A DNA stretch of 46,936 bases from Firm-04 sp045600205 (GTDB lineage Bacteria; Bacillota; Clostridia; Oscillospirales; Ruminococcaceae), in NCBI GenBank assembly GCA_045600205.1, contig JAZRXM010000042.1, positions 1 through 46,936 of the forward strand. The letters run 5' to 3'. Shown piece by piece: positions 16,437 through 24,650 of this stretch (position 1 is its first letter; each line of letters opens with the position of its first letter). The notes under the pieces are model-generated. The model worked only from the letters and a program-made list of their open reading frames with translations, searched no databases and was not told where the DNA came from. A program made the position numbers and the translations under genes.

Positions 16437-18647
16437 TCAAATCAAACGCGCAATGATTTTTAAAATGATGCCAACATCCTCTGCACTCAGAACATTATCG
16501 CCTGTCAATTCAGAATTGGCTAGTCCCACTTTGGTTACCGTAACAGGTTCTTCATTCACATATCGGCTCAAAAGTACAGCATCTGCTATGGAAACCTTGC
16601 CATTGCAGTCTGTATCTCCCGCTAATTTGGTATTTTCGGCAGGTGCGGTGGTTGTCGTTGAAACGATTGGTGTACCATCTGCCGGAGAAACCAGCAGATA
16701 ATCAAAATAGGTCCAACCTTCAACACTGATAAGCTGAATGGTATTCTCACCTGCCTTCAATTCTACTTGAATCGGTTTTGATTCCTCAAACATGATATTG
16801 AACGGGAAGAATGCCGTACCGATTTCTTTTCCGTTAACAACCAAAGTCTGTGTTTTACCGGCTTTTTCATAGTTCTGCTGATAGCCATACACCAAATTGT
16901 ACACGCCCGCTTTGTCAACGGTTACTGTCTGTGTGATGGCATCCTTTGCGCCTTTCAGAAACACATAACCTGTACCAGAACAATACTTGTAATCCATGAC
17001 ATTTGTGCCATCATTACGAATGATTTCTCCATCCTCACACTCATATGCACCATCTACATCCCACTTGCCGCCATTACCGCGTTCGTAGCCGTAAAGATCT
17101 TTAGGCAATTCATCCAGTGTAACAACATACTCGCTATTGTAAGTTTCTTTCAAGTCAGCGATGGTGTTGTTGCTTTCACTCATCAGGTATTCACCATACC
17201 AAGGGCAAAAATACGACCACCACGCTCCCTCGTTGACCATTCCTTTCACAGCAGGAATTCTGTCACACTCAGCAAGCGATACCATCTTTGAATCCTCCGT
17301 GTCATTGACAAGAGTCAGGAACACAGAAGTTGCCGGGTCAGTACCCCAACGATAAGGAGAACCCTCGTATTTATCATAGGCTACCATATCAACATATGCA
17401 TCACCGGGATACCATTCGAATGAATTTTCCAATTCATAAAGGTTGATCTCCCAAATGCAGTTGTGGACACCGTAAGTTTCGGTCAGGGTTGTATACAGCA
17501 GAACCCAGAGTTTTTTGTAGACTTCAGGTCCTCGGTCGCCCCACCAGAACCATGATGTTCCATCACCATATCTGCCATAATTGCCCTGTGCTTCATGCAG
17601 CGGACGAAGAATAATCGGAACTTTTGCTTCCTGCAACACAAGTAGCTGTTCCGCAAGCATTTTCACGGCTGCATCCCAATATTCACGTTCTTTCGTACCT
17701 TCCGTCAGAATATTCTCTGTATTGAAAGTACTGCCGGAGGTTTGATAGTTCTTGTAGGTACACTTTTGCCAATCAACTGCGTCACCCAATTTGTAATTCT
17801 CAAATTCAATCGGTACATTCAGGTGCCAAGACGAGGTCGCGATACCACCACGTTCTGCAACCCACTGAATGATTCTGCCGGTGGTACCGTCCTCCCAACC
17901 ATAGAGCGGATTGTAATTCATCAGGTCAAACCCACGAATCGCAGGATATTTTCCGGTATTATCATACAGAAATTCAAATTCCAGTTCACTGTCACCATCG
18001 TTGCCGCCACCATAAATTTCCTGCTGACCAGAAATGATTTGATTGCCATACTGCTGTGTCAGATAAGTCATCAAAGCCTTGGTTTCCGCTGTTGCTTCCG
18101 AATCACAGGTTTTTGGTGAAACTTTCAGATCAGGCATCACAGCATAGTCAAATGTTACGGTGTCATAAAGAATATATCCCCATCCGCCCGATGCACCGAT
18201 TTCGATAGTGTGTTTGCCAGCATCCAGATAATGGAAACCGAAGCTGAAATCCATCCACTCGCCCTTGTTCGGAATATAATAGCTATCTGCGCAAACCTCT
18301 CCGTCAATTGCGATTGTTTGCAGTCGAGTAGAACCAATATCCCCGATATATGTCCAGCATCGTGTGGATAATTCGTACATTGCCCCTTCCTTGAGATCCA
18401 CCTCAAACTTGACACCGCCAGAACCACCGACCCATACAAACCCATCACCGCTGAACCCCGGGAATTCGTCATTGTAGACTTTGTCAGTCACTGTGCCGCC
18501 TGTGGTTACAGTACACTCCTCTGCTTCCGCATGAAACAGTACATCAGCCGCATTGACCACACCATACAACGGCATGGTATTCCCCAGACTCAGCAACATG
18601 CCTGCTGCCAATCCGACAGCCCGCATTTTTTGTTTCGTTCTGTTCAT
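16437..18647 (-). CDS. Secreted GH26 beta-mannanase with two CBM35-like modules and a dockerin
   Basis: 736 residues. Signal peptide 1-33 (cleavage after VNA). A CBM35-like module spans about 35-172, the GH26 catalytic domain about 185-520, a second CBM35-like module about 533-655, a Thr/Ala linker 660-675 and a type I dockerin 677-736. In GH26, H351-E352 (RPLHEAQG) gives the acid/base and E460 (VSLAECD) the likely nucleophile; SWFWWG is also characteristic. The family cleaves beta-1,4-mannans; related members act on other glycans. The first dockerin calcium loop (GDTDCNGKVSIAD) is canonical, the second (LTGDNVLSAED) shortened. GGAGG precedes the ATG. The dockerin implies incorporation in a cellulosome. 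Confidence 0.9.
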   Translation of the reverse strand: MNRTKQKMRAVGLAAGMLLSLGNTMPLYGVVNAADVLFHAEAEECTVTTGGTVTDKVYNDEFPGFSGDGFVWVGGSGGVKFEVDLKEGAMYELSTRCWTYIGDIGSTRLQTIAIDGEVCADSYYIPNKGEWMDFSFGFHYLDAGKHTIEIGASGGWGYILYDTVTFDYAVMPDLKVSPKTCDSEATAETKALMTYLTQQYGNQIISGQQEIYGGGNDGDSELEFEFLYDNTGKYPAIRGFDLMNYNPLYGWEDGTTGRIIQWVAERGGIATSSWHLNVPIEFENYKLGDAVDWQKCTYKNYQTSGSTFNTENILTEGTKEREYWDAAVKMLAEQLLVLQEAKVPIILRPLHEAQGNYGRYGDGTSWFWWGDRGPEVYKKLWVLLYTTLTETYGVHNCIWEINLYELENSFEWYPGDAYVDMVAYDKYEGSPYRWGTDPATSVFLTLVNDTEDSKMVSLAECDRIPAVKGMVNEGAWWSYFCPWYGEYLMSESNNTIADLKETYNSEYVVTLDELPKDLYGYERGNGGKWDVDGAYECEDGEIIRNDGTNVMDYKYCSGTGYVFLKGAKDAITQTVTVDKAGVYNLVYGYQQNYEKAGKTQTLVVNGKEIGTAFFPFNIMFEESKPIQVELKAGENTIQLISVEGWTYFDYLLVSPADGTPIVSTTTTAPAENTKLAGDTDCNGKVSIADAVLLSRYVNEEPVTVTKVGLANSELTGDNVLSAEDVGIILKIIARLI

Positions 18648-18694
18648 ATAACATCCTCCTTGATTGGTTAAGTACGGTTGAATCCGTTAAGCTT

Positions 18695-18723
18695 ATTATA
18701 ACACAATCCTCTCTAAGAATCAA
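18695..18723 (-). promoter_or_regulatory. Promoter of the GH26 gene
   Basis: Minus strand: TTGATT, 17 bases, TATAAT with TGT before the -10. It diverges from the barnase promoter. Confidence 0.75.
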
Positions 18724-18823
18724 GTTAATTGCATAAAAATTCACATATTATTTTTATTTGGTTGTGCAATATGTTGCAATTTGTGGGGATTAAATTAGTT
18801 TCTTCAAATCTGTTTTGGAAATC

Positions 18824-18852
18824 TTTACAAAACAAAAGCTTTGTGGTATAAT
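18824..18852 (+). promoter_or_regulatory. Promoter of the barnase-barstar pair
   Basis: TTTACA, 17 bases, TATAAT with TGG before the -10; about 30 bases before the start codon. Confidence 0.75.
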
Positions 18853-18880
18853 AAAGTAAAATCAAAAGGAGGACTCCAAC

Positions 18881-19510
18881 ATGAAAAAACTCCTGTTCGG
18901 ACTGCTGTCCGCTGTATCTCTGTTTAGTTTATCCGGCTGCAATGTTTCAGACTCACCTACACAGAACAACCAATTCTCCCTCATCATCGAGGATGCAACA
19001 ACAACTACCGCTCCTGTTGATACAACCACACTGAGTACGGATACTACCGCAATCGTATCCTCAGACGTTACAACAACTGTTACAGTCTACGAAACAACCG
19101 TACCCAAGGAATCAACTGCTGTATCCACACAGGTCACAACCGTTGCAGAGGTACTCATTGACCGCAACGGCAGCTACACTACCAAAGAGGATGTTGCCCT
19201 CTATATCCACACCTATGGTGAATTACCTTCCAATTTCATCACCAAAAAGGAAGCACAGGCACTCGGCTGGACAGGCGGTTCTCTGGAGCCATATGCCAAA
19301 GGAAAATGCATCGGTGGCACGTTCTTTGGAAACTATGAGGGACATTTGCCGACCAAAAAAGGCAGAAGCTATACTGAATGCGACATTGACACGCTCGGAA
19401 AATCAAGCCGCGGAGCAAAACGTATCGTTTTCTCCAACGACGGATTGATTTATTATACCGATGACCACTATGAAACATTCACATTACTTTACGGGGAGGA
19501 AACATCATGA
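18881..19510 (+). CDS. Lipoprotein barnase-family ribonuclease
   Basis: 209 residues. A lipoprotein signal peptide ends in the lipobox LSGC (C20). Residues 38-88 form a Thr-rich linker, probably a wall-spanning stalk. Residues 98-205 are a barnase (ribonuclease N1/T1 family) domain. Aligning from memory with Bacillus barnase, every catalytic residue is kept: K122 (K27), E166 (E73), R177 (R83), R181 (R87) and H196 (H102), with shared segments ITKKEAQALGW and DDHYETF. It should cleave RNA outside the cytoplasm while tethered to the membrane. AAGGAGG precedes the ATG. Its last codon overlaps the barstar start (ATGA). Secreted RNA scavenging or attack on other cells are both possible uses. Confidence 0.92.
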   Translation: MKKLLFGLLSAVSLFSLSGCNVSDSPTQNNQFSLIIEDATTTTAPVDTTTLSTDTTAIVSSDVTTTVTVYETTVPKESTAVSTQVTTVAEVLIDRNGSYTTKEDVALYIHTYGELPSNFITKKEAQALGWTGGSLEPYAKGKCIGGTFFGNYEGHLPTKKGRSYTECDIDTLGKSSRGAKRIVFSNDGLIYYTDDHYETFTLLYGEETS

Positions 19511-19782
19511 CCATTACCATTAACTGTGGCGCGATCAACACGATGTCCGAATTCCATGAAATGATTTCCCATGAGCTCGATTTTCCGGACTGGTATGGCA
19601 ACAATCTGGATGCACTTTATGACTGCCTGACAGATATCACGGAAGATTGCAGCATTGTCCTGACCAACGTTCTTCCATGGTTTGAAAAATGCGGGAAAAA
19701 AGCAATCACGACCGTCCGTTTGATGCAGGATGTTTCGCAGATCAACCCCAACTTCAAATTCTACTTTGGAAATGAAGACTAA
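19507..19782 (+). CDS. Barstar-family ribonuclease inhibitor
   Basis: 91 residues, the normal size of barstar. The segment DWYGNNLDALYDCLTD (28-43) matches the barnase-binding helix and loop; D35 and D39, which plug the barnase active site in the Bacillus complex, are both conserved, and the usual Tyr29 position is Trp. It has no signal peptide, so it stays in the cytoplasm and protects the cell from RNase that has not been exported. The start overlaps the barnase stop by 4 bases, and GGGAGG lies in the last codons of barnase, ensuring coupled production. Confidence 0.93.
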   Translation: MTITINCGAINTMSEFHEMISHELDFPDWYGNNLDALYDCLTDITEDCSIVLTNVLPWFEKCGKKAITTVRLMQDVSQINPNFKFYFGNED

Positions 19783-19787
19783 GAAAC

Positions 19788-19824
19788 AACGCCGCCAGAT
19801 GAAAATCTGACGGCGTTATATTTT
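19788..19824. terminator. Bidirectional terminator between barstar and mntP
   Basis: AACGCCG-CAGAT pairs with ATCTG-CGGCGTT around GAAA, with one mismatch inside the stem and T-rich flanks on both sides. Confidence 0.85.
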
Positions 19825-20407
19825 AAAATACTCCTGTCACAAAAATTTCAATGCCGATTCCAATCAAAATCAAGCCACCGAAAATCTGTGCCTTTCCAGC
19901 AAATTTTGTACCAAACTTCCTACCCAGCAATAATCCGCCGACACAAATCGCAAACGTTACGACCGCAATCAGCAGTGCAGCAACTAACGCCATAGGTAGA
20001 TTATAATCTGCAATAGTAAATCCGACTGACAGCGCATCAATCGACGTTGCGATGCCTTGCAGCATCAGTGCTCCAACACCAACACCACCCTTGATCTCAT
20101 CATCTTCCCCGCCACGAAAACCGTCTATCAGCATTTTTCCGCCAATAAACAACAGCAGAACCAAGGCGATCCATGGAATAAATGTTTCAAATTTGGTAAA
20201 TACCTGCATGATGGTATGCACACATACCCAGCCAATCATCGGCATCAATGCCTGAAAGCCCGCAAATACGCCTGCAATACAGCACAAACGTCCGCTTTTC
20301 ATTTTGGGCTCATTCAAACCATTCGCAAGCGATACCGAAAACGCATCCATTGCAAGACCCATGCCAAGCAAAATGCTGTTCAGAAAAAACATCAACGACC
20401 AATCCAT
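19823..20407 (-). CDS. mntP: Manganese efflux pump MntP
   Basis: 194 residues from the ATG at 20407 (AAGGA 9 bases ahead); a TTG two codons upstream is too close to that site. Six hydrophobic helices. Two repeats carry the Asp motifs of the family: GLAMDAFSVSLANG near the N-terminus and IATSIDALSVGF in the second half. MntP exports Mn2+ to prevent toxicity. In many bacteria it is controlled by a yybP-ykoY riboswitch, but here the promoter stands about 47 bases before the start, leaving no room for one. Confidence 0.93.
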   Translation of the reverse strand: MDWSLMFFLNSILLGMGLAMDAFSVSLANGLNEPKMKSGRLCCIAGVFAGFQALMPMIGWVCVHTIMQVFTKFETFIPWIALVLLLFIGGKMLIDGFRGGEDDEIKGGVGVGALMLQGIATSIDALSVGFTIADYNLPMALVAALLIAVVTFAICVGGLLLGRKFGTKFAGKAQIFGGLILIGIGIEIFVTGVF

Positions 20408-20453
20408 TGCCAAATATCCTTTCGTCTACACGAAAAATCAACACATTGTATCG

Positions 20454-20482
20454 ATTATATCAGATTTCATTCGAAAAGTCAA
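20454..20482 (-). promoter_or_regulatory. Promoter of mntP
   Basis: Minus strand: TTGACT, 17 bases, TATAAT with TGA before the -10. The predicted leader is only about 40 bases. Confidence 0.75.
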
Positions 20483-20502
20483 GCGCAAGACAGATTCTTC
20501 AC

Positions 20503-20531
20503 TTGCAATATTCTATGATTCATGCTATACT
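20503..20531 (+). promoter_or_regulatory. Promoter of trmK-nif3
   Basis: TTGCAA, 17 bases, TATACT with TGC before the -10; about 33 bases before the trmK start. Confidence 0.7.
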
Positions 20532-20563
20532 GAATATGTACAAATCCAGAAGGAGGCTCCGCC

Positions 20564-21238
20564 ATGATTCCGCTTTCCCCTAGACTACTCTGCTGTGCAT
20601 CCATGATTAAAGGCGATTATGCCTGCGATATCGGCACAGACCATGCATTACTCCCGATTTATCTCATCAAAAGCGGACGTTGTCAGCGTGTGCTGGCTAC
20701 TGACGTCAAAGACGGACCGCTAGCAGCGGCAAAAAAAAGTCTTGCCCGCTATCAGGTTACGGACTGCATTCAGCTTTGCTTATCGGACGGCTTTCAAAAA
20801 GTACCGAACAAAGGCATTACTGATGCGATCATTGCAGGAATGGGCGGCGAAACCATCCGCGATATACTGGAAGCATCAGAAGCAAAATGGCTCGAACGCG
20901 GTACCAATCTGGTGTTACAGCCAATGACACGCAGCGAAATACTAAGACAATGGCTCGCAGAACACGGTTTCACGGTCACGAAAGAAACAGCGGTCAAAGA
21001 TGTTCACCTTTATACCGTCATGCAGGCGCATTATACCGGCGAATGCCGTACCCTGACAGAAACCGAATGTCATGTCGGAAAACTCAATAAAAATGAGCCA
21101 CTGACAAAAATTTATCTTTCCACTCTCCTCGAACGCCTGAACACACGCGTTACAGGCATGGAGCAAGGTGAAAATCCAGCATATGCAGAGAAAACAAAAG
21201 AACTGATGCGTAGTATCAATCAATGGATGCAGGAGTAA
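20564..21238 (+). CDS. trmK: tRNA (adenine(22)-N1)-methyltransferase
   Basis: 224 residues, normal for TrmK, which makes m1A22 in tRNA using SAM. The SAM-binding loop reads CDIGTDHALLPIYLI (27-41) and is followed by ATDVKDGPL; the conserved AIIAGMGGETI and LQPMTRSEILRQWL segments are clear family marks. AGAAGGAGG lies before the ATG. The Nif3-like gene follows after 4 bases; this trmK-nif3 pairing is common in Firmicutes. Confidence 0.93.
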   Translation: MIPLSPRLLCCASMIKGDYACDIGTDHALLPIYLIKSGRCQRVLATDVKDGPLAAAKKSLARYQVTDCIQLCLSDGFQKVPNKGITDAIIAGMGGETIRDILEASEAKWLERGTNLVLQPMTRSEILRQWLAEHGFTVTKETAVKDVHLYTVMQAHYTGECRTLTETECHVGKLNKNEPLTKIYLSTLLERLNTRVTGMEQGENPAYAEKTKELMRSINQWMQE

Positions 21239-21242
21239 AGCT

Positions 21243-22025
21243 ATGACGATCAAACAAATTTACGATATTCTCGATGCCATTGCGCCCTTTGACTCACAGG
21301 AATCCTACGACAATGCAGGCATTCTGGTCGGAAATGAAGGACAGGACAAAAAGCACGTACTTCTGACACTTGACATCACCAAGCCTGTGATCGAAGAAGC
21401 TGTGGAAATCGGTGCAGATATGATTATTTCACATCATCCGGTTATCTGGGATGCACTGAAATCCATCGCAAAAGACAATCCTGTATGGTTTCTTGTCAAA
21501 TATGATATCGGAGCAATTTGTGCGCATACAAATTTTGACATTGCTCCAAAAGGACTGAACAACTATATTGGACAAAAAATGGCGGAACGCATCGGCTTTA
21601 CAAGCGATTTTGAACCACTCGAAATTCTATCGGGTGGCAGAACACTAGGATATACCGCAAAACTTGCACACCCATGGCAGACAAAAGAACTCGCCAAAGC
21701 ACTTGCAGATATCTATACAGATCATGCGCTTCGTTTCTATGACAGCGGCAAGGTTATTGATAAAATTGCATGGTGTTCCGGTTCAGGCGGCGATTTAATC
21801 GAAACAGCTCTTGCACGCGGCGCAGATGCACTCATCACAGGTGATTGCAAGCACAGTATCTGGATGCAGGCGCAAAACCTTTATTTTACACTCTTTGACT
21901 GCGGTCATTTTGAAACAGAAGTATTTGCGGTTGAACGATTTGCACAGATTCTACATGATGCAGCCCCTGACCTAAAAGTATCAATTTCCAAGCGTGGCAC
22001 CACTCCCGCTTTTCAGACAATATAA
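21243..22025 (+). CDS. Nif3-like dinuclear metal-centre protein
   Basis: 260 residues, the short form without the inserted central domain. Metal-binding motifs are visible: SHHPVIWD, AHTNFD and, near the C-terminus, FDCGHFETE. The family (Nif3/YbgI/YqfO) forms toroidal hexamers with two metals per subunit. GTP cyclohydrolase activity has been proposed for some members, but the role is unsettled. It is co-transcribed with trmK and ends in a strong terminator. Confidence 0.9.
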   Translation: MTIKQIYDILDAIAPFDSQESYDNAGILVGNEGQDKKHVLLTLDITKPVIEEAVEIGADMIISHHPVIWDALKSIAKDNPVWFLVKYDIGAICAHTNFDIAPKGLNNYIGQKMAERIGFTSDFEPLEILSGGRTLGYTAKLAHPWQTKELAKALADIYTDHALRFYDSGKVIDKIAWCSGSGGDLIETALARGADALITGDCKHSIWMQAQNLYFTLFDCGHFETEVFAVERFAQILHDAAPDLKVSISKRGTTPAFQTI

Positions 22026-22063
22026 AACAACGCCCGATTCAGAAAGAATCGGGCGTTGTTTTT
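22026..22063 (+). terminator. Terminator of trmK-nif3
   Basis: AACAACGCCCGATTC pairs with GAATCGGGCGTTGTT around a 5-base loop followed by TTT. It sits immediately next to the CCA end of the last tRNA-Phe gene on the opposite strand, so it may act in both directions. Confidence 0.9.
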
Positions 22064-22138
22064 GGTGCCTCCGATCGGAATCGAACCAATGACACGGGGA
22101 TTTTCAGTCCCCTGCTCTACCGACTGAGCTACAGAGGC
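22063..22138 (-). tRNA. tRNA-Phe (GAA), copy 2
   Basis: 76 bases including an encoded CCA. The acceptor stem GCCTCTG pairs with CGGAGGC, and the anticodon loop CTGAAAA gives GAA. The gene body is identical to the copy at 22285-22360. It lies downstream of a terminator-like hairpin that follows the tRNA-Gly. Confidence 0.95.
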
Positions 22139-22172
22139 AAAAGAAAATTCGGAACATTACTGTTCCGAATTT
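22139..22172 (-). terminator. Terminator-like hairpin between tRNA-Gly and tRNA-Phe copy 2
   Basis: Minus strand AAATTCGGAACA pairs perfectly with TGTTCCGAATTT around a 4-base loop, followed by TCTTTT. It should stop transcription of the Asp-Phe-Gly cluster before the last tRNA-Phe, unless it is an RNA processing signal. Confidence 0.6.
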
Positions 22173-22204
22173 CGGCACGACAGGAATATTTCCCCACCGC
22201 GTAA

Positions 22205-22280
22205 TGGAGCGGATTACGGGGCTCGAACCCGCTACCTCCACCTTGGCAAGGTGGCGCTCTACCAGATGAGCTAAATCCGC
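22205..22280 (-). tRNA. tRNA-Gly (GCC)
   Basis: 76 bases with encoded CCA. Acceptor GCGGATT; the anticodon arm CCACC-TTGCCAA-GGTGG gives anticodon GCC. Confidence 0.95.
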
Positions 22281-22284
22281 AATT

Positions 22285-22360
22285 TGGTGCCTCCGATCGG
22301 AATCGAACCAATGACACGGGGATTTTCAGTCCCCTGCTCTACCGACTGAGCTACAGAGGC
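22285..22360 (-). tRNA. tRNA-Phe (GAA), copy 1
   Basis: 76 bases with encoded CCA. Anticodon loop CTGAAAA (GAA). Identical to the gene at 22063-22138. Confidence 0.95.
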
Positions 22361-22368
22361 ATTCAGAA

Positions 22369-22445
22369 TGGCGACCTGGATGAGACTCGAACTCACGACC
22401 TCCGCCGTGACAGGGCGGCGTTCTAACCAACTGAACTACCAGGCC
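22369..22445 (-). tRNA. tRNA-Asp (GTC)
   Basis: 77 bases with encoded CCA. Acceptor GGCCTGG pairs with CCAGGTC; the anticodon arm CCGCC-CTGTCAC-GGCGG gives GTC. First gene of the cluster after the promoter. Confidence 0.95.
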
Positions 22446-22496
22446 ATTCTTTTCACTCACCCTCGGAAGTTTTTGTTTCCTTCAGGCGACTATGTT

Positions 22497-22525
22497 ATTA
22501 TACGTCATTTTCTCGAAAAAGTCAA
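22497..22525 (-). promoter_or_regulatory. Promoter of the tRNA cluster
   Basis: Minus strand: TTGACT, 17 bases, TATAAT, about 50 bases before tRNA-Asp. No TG extension. Confidence 0.75.
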
Positions 22526-22604
22526 CCCCTTTTGAAAAAATAATTCGAATTTGGCGGTGTGCATTTATGTTTTTTTACATCGATAAATATTCTGTGCAAT
22601 TCGA

Positions 22605-24650
22605 CTAGTTCAGACCATTTTCTCCATTCTTACGGAAAAGCTGCAATACAGCGGTGCGCAAGGACTGGTGACACCCCATTTTTAGTTCAGAATCCGCCTG
22701 CAAGATTTGTTTTGCTGCATCTTGCGTTTCCGCAACCAGATTCATATCGCCCGAAAAAGCTGCCTGCATCAAAGGCGGCATACCATGCTGCGCACTGCCG
22801 AAGAAATCACCTGGTCCACGCAAACGCAGATCTTCTTCAGCAATTTCAAATCCATTGGTGGTGCGACTCATAATTTTCAAACGTTCACGCGCATCCTCAT
22901 TTTTACTTTCCGTTACAAGAATACAATAACTTTGCAGACTACCTCTGCCAACACGTCCGCGAAGCTGATGAAGTTGTGCCAGACCAAAACGATCCGCATC
23001 TTCAATCAGAATCATCGTGGCATTCGGAACATCAACACCGACCTCCACAACAGTGGTACATACCAAAAGATCCAGTTCATGTGCCTTCATCTGTGCCATG
23101 ACTTTTTCTTTCTCCTGTGGCTTCATTCTGCCATGAAGGATCCCTACGCGATATTCGGAAAACGCTCCGGTTTTCAGCTTTTGAGCATAGCTTTCTGCTG
23201 CCTGTAAATTTTCCATCTGCTCAGAATCCTCAATCATGGAACAAACCAAATACGCCTGCTCCCCTTTATCAAGATGCTCCTGAATAAACGTATAGGCACG
23301 TTCCCGATAACCGCCCGTGACGGCAAACGTCTGAATTGGCAAACGACCCTTAGGCAACTCTTTCAGCACCGTAATGTCCAAATCACCATAGATAATCAGC
23401 GCAAGTGTGCGCGGAATCGGCGTGGCGGACATGACCAGTTTGTGCGGATGACCGCCTTTTTCAGCCAGAGCCGCTCTTTGCGCTACACCAAAACGGTGCT
23501 GTTCATCCGTAATCACCAGCCCAAGATTCCGGAAACCGGTATCCTCTTGAATTACCGCATGCGTTCCGACAATCACCATTGCTGTTCCGTCTGCGATTTT
23601 CTCTTTGACAGCACGTTTTTCTTTTGCTTTCATAGAACCTGTCAGCAACACGGGGATCATCCCAATGGGTGCCAGAAAATCCATCATCGTCTGTAAATGC
23701 TGCTGCGCAAGAATTTCTGTTGGAGCCATCAATACAGTTTGGAACCCATTTTTCGCTGCAAATGCCGCTGCTGCAGCTGCGACAGCAGTCTTGCCGCTTC
23801 CGACATCGCCCTGCAAAAGCCGGTTCATAGGACGAGAATCACATAAATCCCTCGTAATATCGTTAATGGCTTCCTGTTGTGCATGAGTCAGCGCGAAAGG
23901 CAACGCTGCATAAAATTCATCCAATGTCGTAGATTTTGACATTGCAGGCGCATTCTGTACACGGCTTCGTTGACGAAGCATCAGTGTTCCAAGCTGAAAC
24001 AACAGCAATTCCTCAAACGCTAATCTATGCCTTGCTGCATCCAATTCCGATTTGTCTGCGGGTCGGTGAATGCCATGCAAAGCCTCTGCCAGCGACATCA
24101 GGTTGTGCGATGCCTGCATTGCAGACGGTAAAGTTTCCAAGTCATTCGTCACAAAGGTCAGTGCTTTTTGAACGTTTGTGCGAATCATGACACTGGTAAG
24201 CCCCGTTGTCTGAGGATATATGGGCTGCAAAAGCAGTGCATTTGCTACTTTCTGAACCATTGGAGCGTGCATTTCCCGTCTAGTAAAGCCGCCCTGCACC
24301 TTGCCATAGACATAGTATTCCTCATTCACCTGCATCGCACGGAATGTATAAGGATTATTGTAGAACACAAGAACAAAATCAGTTTCACCATCTGTTGCAA
24401 TCAGTTTAAAAATAGCGAGTCCCTTACGGACATACGCTTCAGGCATTTTACGCACAACAGTACATTTTACAGCACAGGCCTCCCCGATCGGTGCATCTGC
24501 CATTGATACAGGATGAGAAAAGTCCAGATATGTCCGTGGAAAGTGGTACAGTAAGTCAAATGACGTAGAAATCCCCATTTTTTGATATTTCTCAGCACGC
24601 TTTTCGCCAACGCCCGCAAGCGTTGCAATTGGCTGATACAGTTCGTTCAT
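22605..24650 (-). CDS. recG: ATP-dependent DNA helicase RecG
   Basis: 681 residues, normal length. RecG remodels stalled replication forks and branched DNA. The N-terminal wedge/OB domain is followed by helicase motif I (LLQGDVGSGKTAVAA), motif II (ITDEQHRFGV), motif III (MSATPIPRTLAL) and motif VI (QLHQLRGRVGRG). The start ATG overlaps the mnmA stop by 4 bases, so the two are translated together. I see no convincing terminator after it; an imperfect inverted repeat lies at about 22560-22600. Confidence 0.96.
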   Translation of the reverse strand: MNELYQPIATLAGVGEKRAEKYQKMGISTSFDLLYHFPRTYLDFSHPVSMADAPIGEACAVKCTVVRKMPEAYVRKGLAIFKLIATDGETDFVLVFYNNPYTFRAMQVNEEYYVYGKVQGGFTRREMHAPMVQKVANALLLQPIYPQTTGLTSVMIRTNVQKALTFVTNDLETLPSAMQASHNLMSLAEALHGIHRPADKSELDAARHRLAFEELLLFQLGTLMLRQRSRVQNAPAMSKSTTLDEFYAALPFALTHAQQEAINDITRDLCDSRPMNRLLQGDVGSGKTAVAAAAAAFAAKNGFQTVLMAPTEILAQQHLQTMMDFLAPIGMIPVLLTGSMKAKEKRAVKEKIADGTAMVIVGTHAVIQEDTGFRNLGLVITDEQHRFGVAQRAALAEKGGHPHKLVMSATPIPRTLALIIYGDLDITVLKELPKGRLPIQTFAVTGGYRERAYTFIQEHLDKGEQAYLVCSMIEDSEQMENLQAAESYAQKLKTGAFSEYRVGILHGRMKPQEKEKVMAQMKAHELDLLVCTTVVEVGVDVPNATMILIEDADRFGLAQLHQLRGRVGRGSLQSYCILVTESKNEDARERLKIMSRTTNGFEIAEEDLRLRGPGDFFGSAQHGMPPLMQAAFSGDMNLVAETQDAAKQILQADSELKMGCHQSLRTAVLQLFRKNGENGLN

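Noticed and set aside
20408..20453. yybP-ykoY riboswitch before mntP
   Set aside because: The predicted leader is about 40 bases and has no GGGAGTAG or GTCGTCA element.
22560..22604. Inverted repeat after recG as a terminator
   Set aside because: The pairing is imperfect and AT-only over much of its length, with no clean stem and T run.
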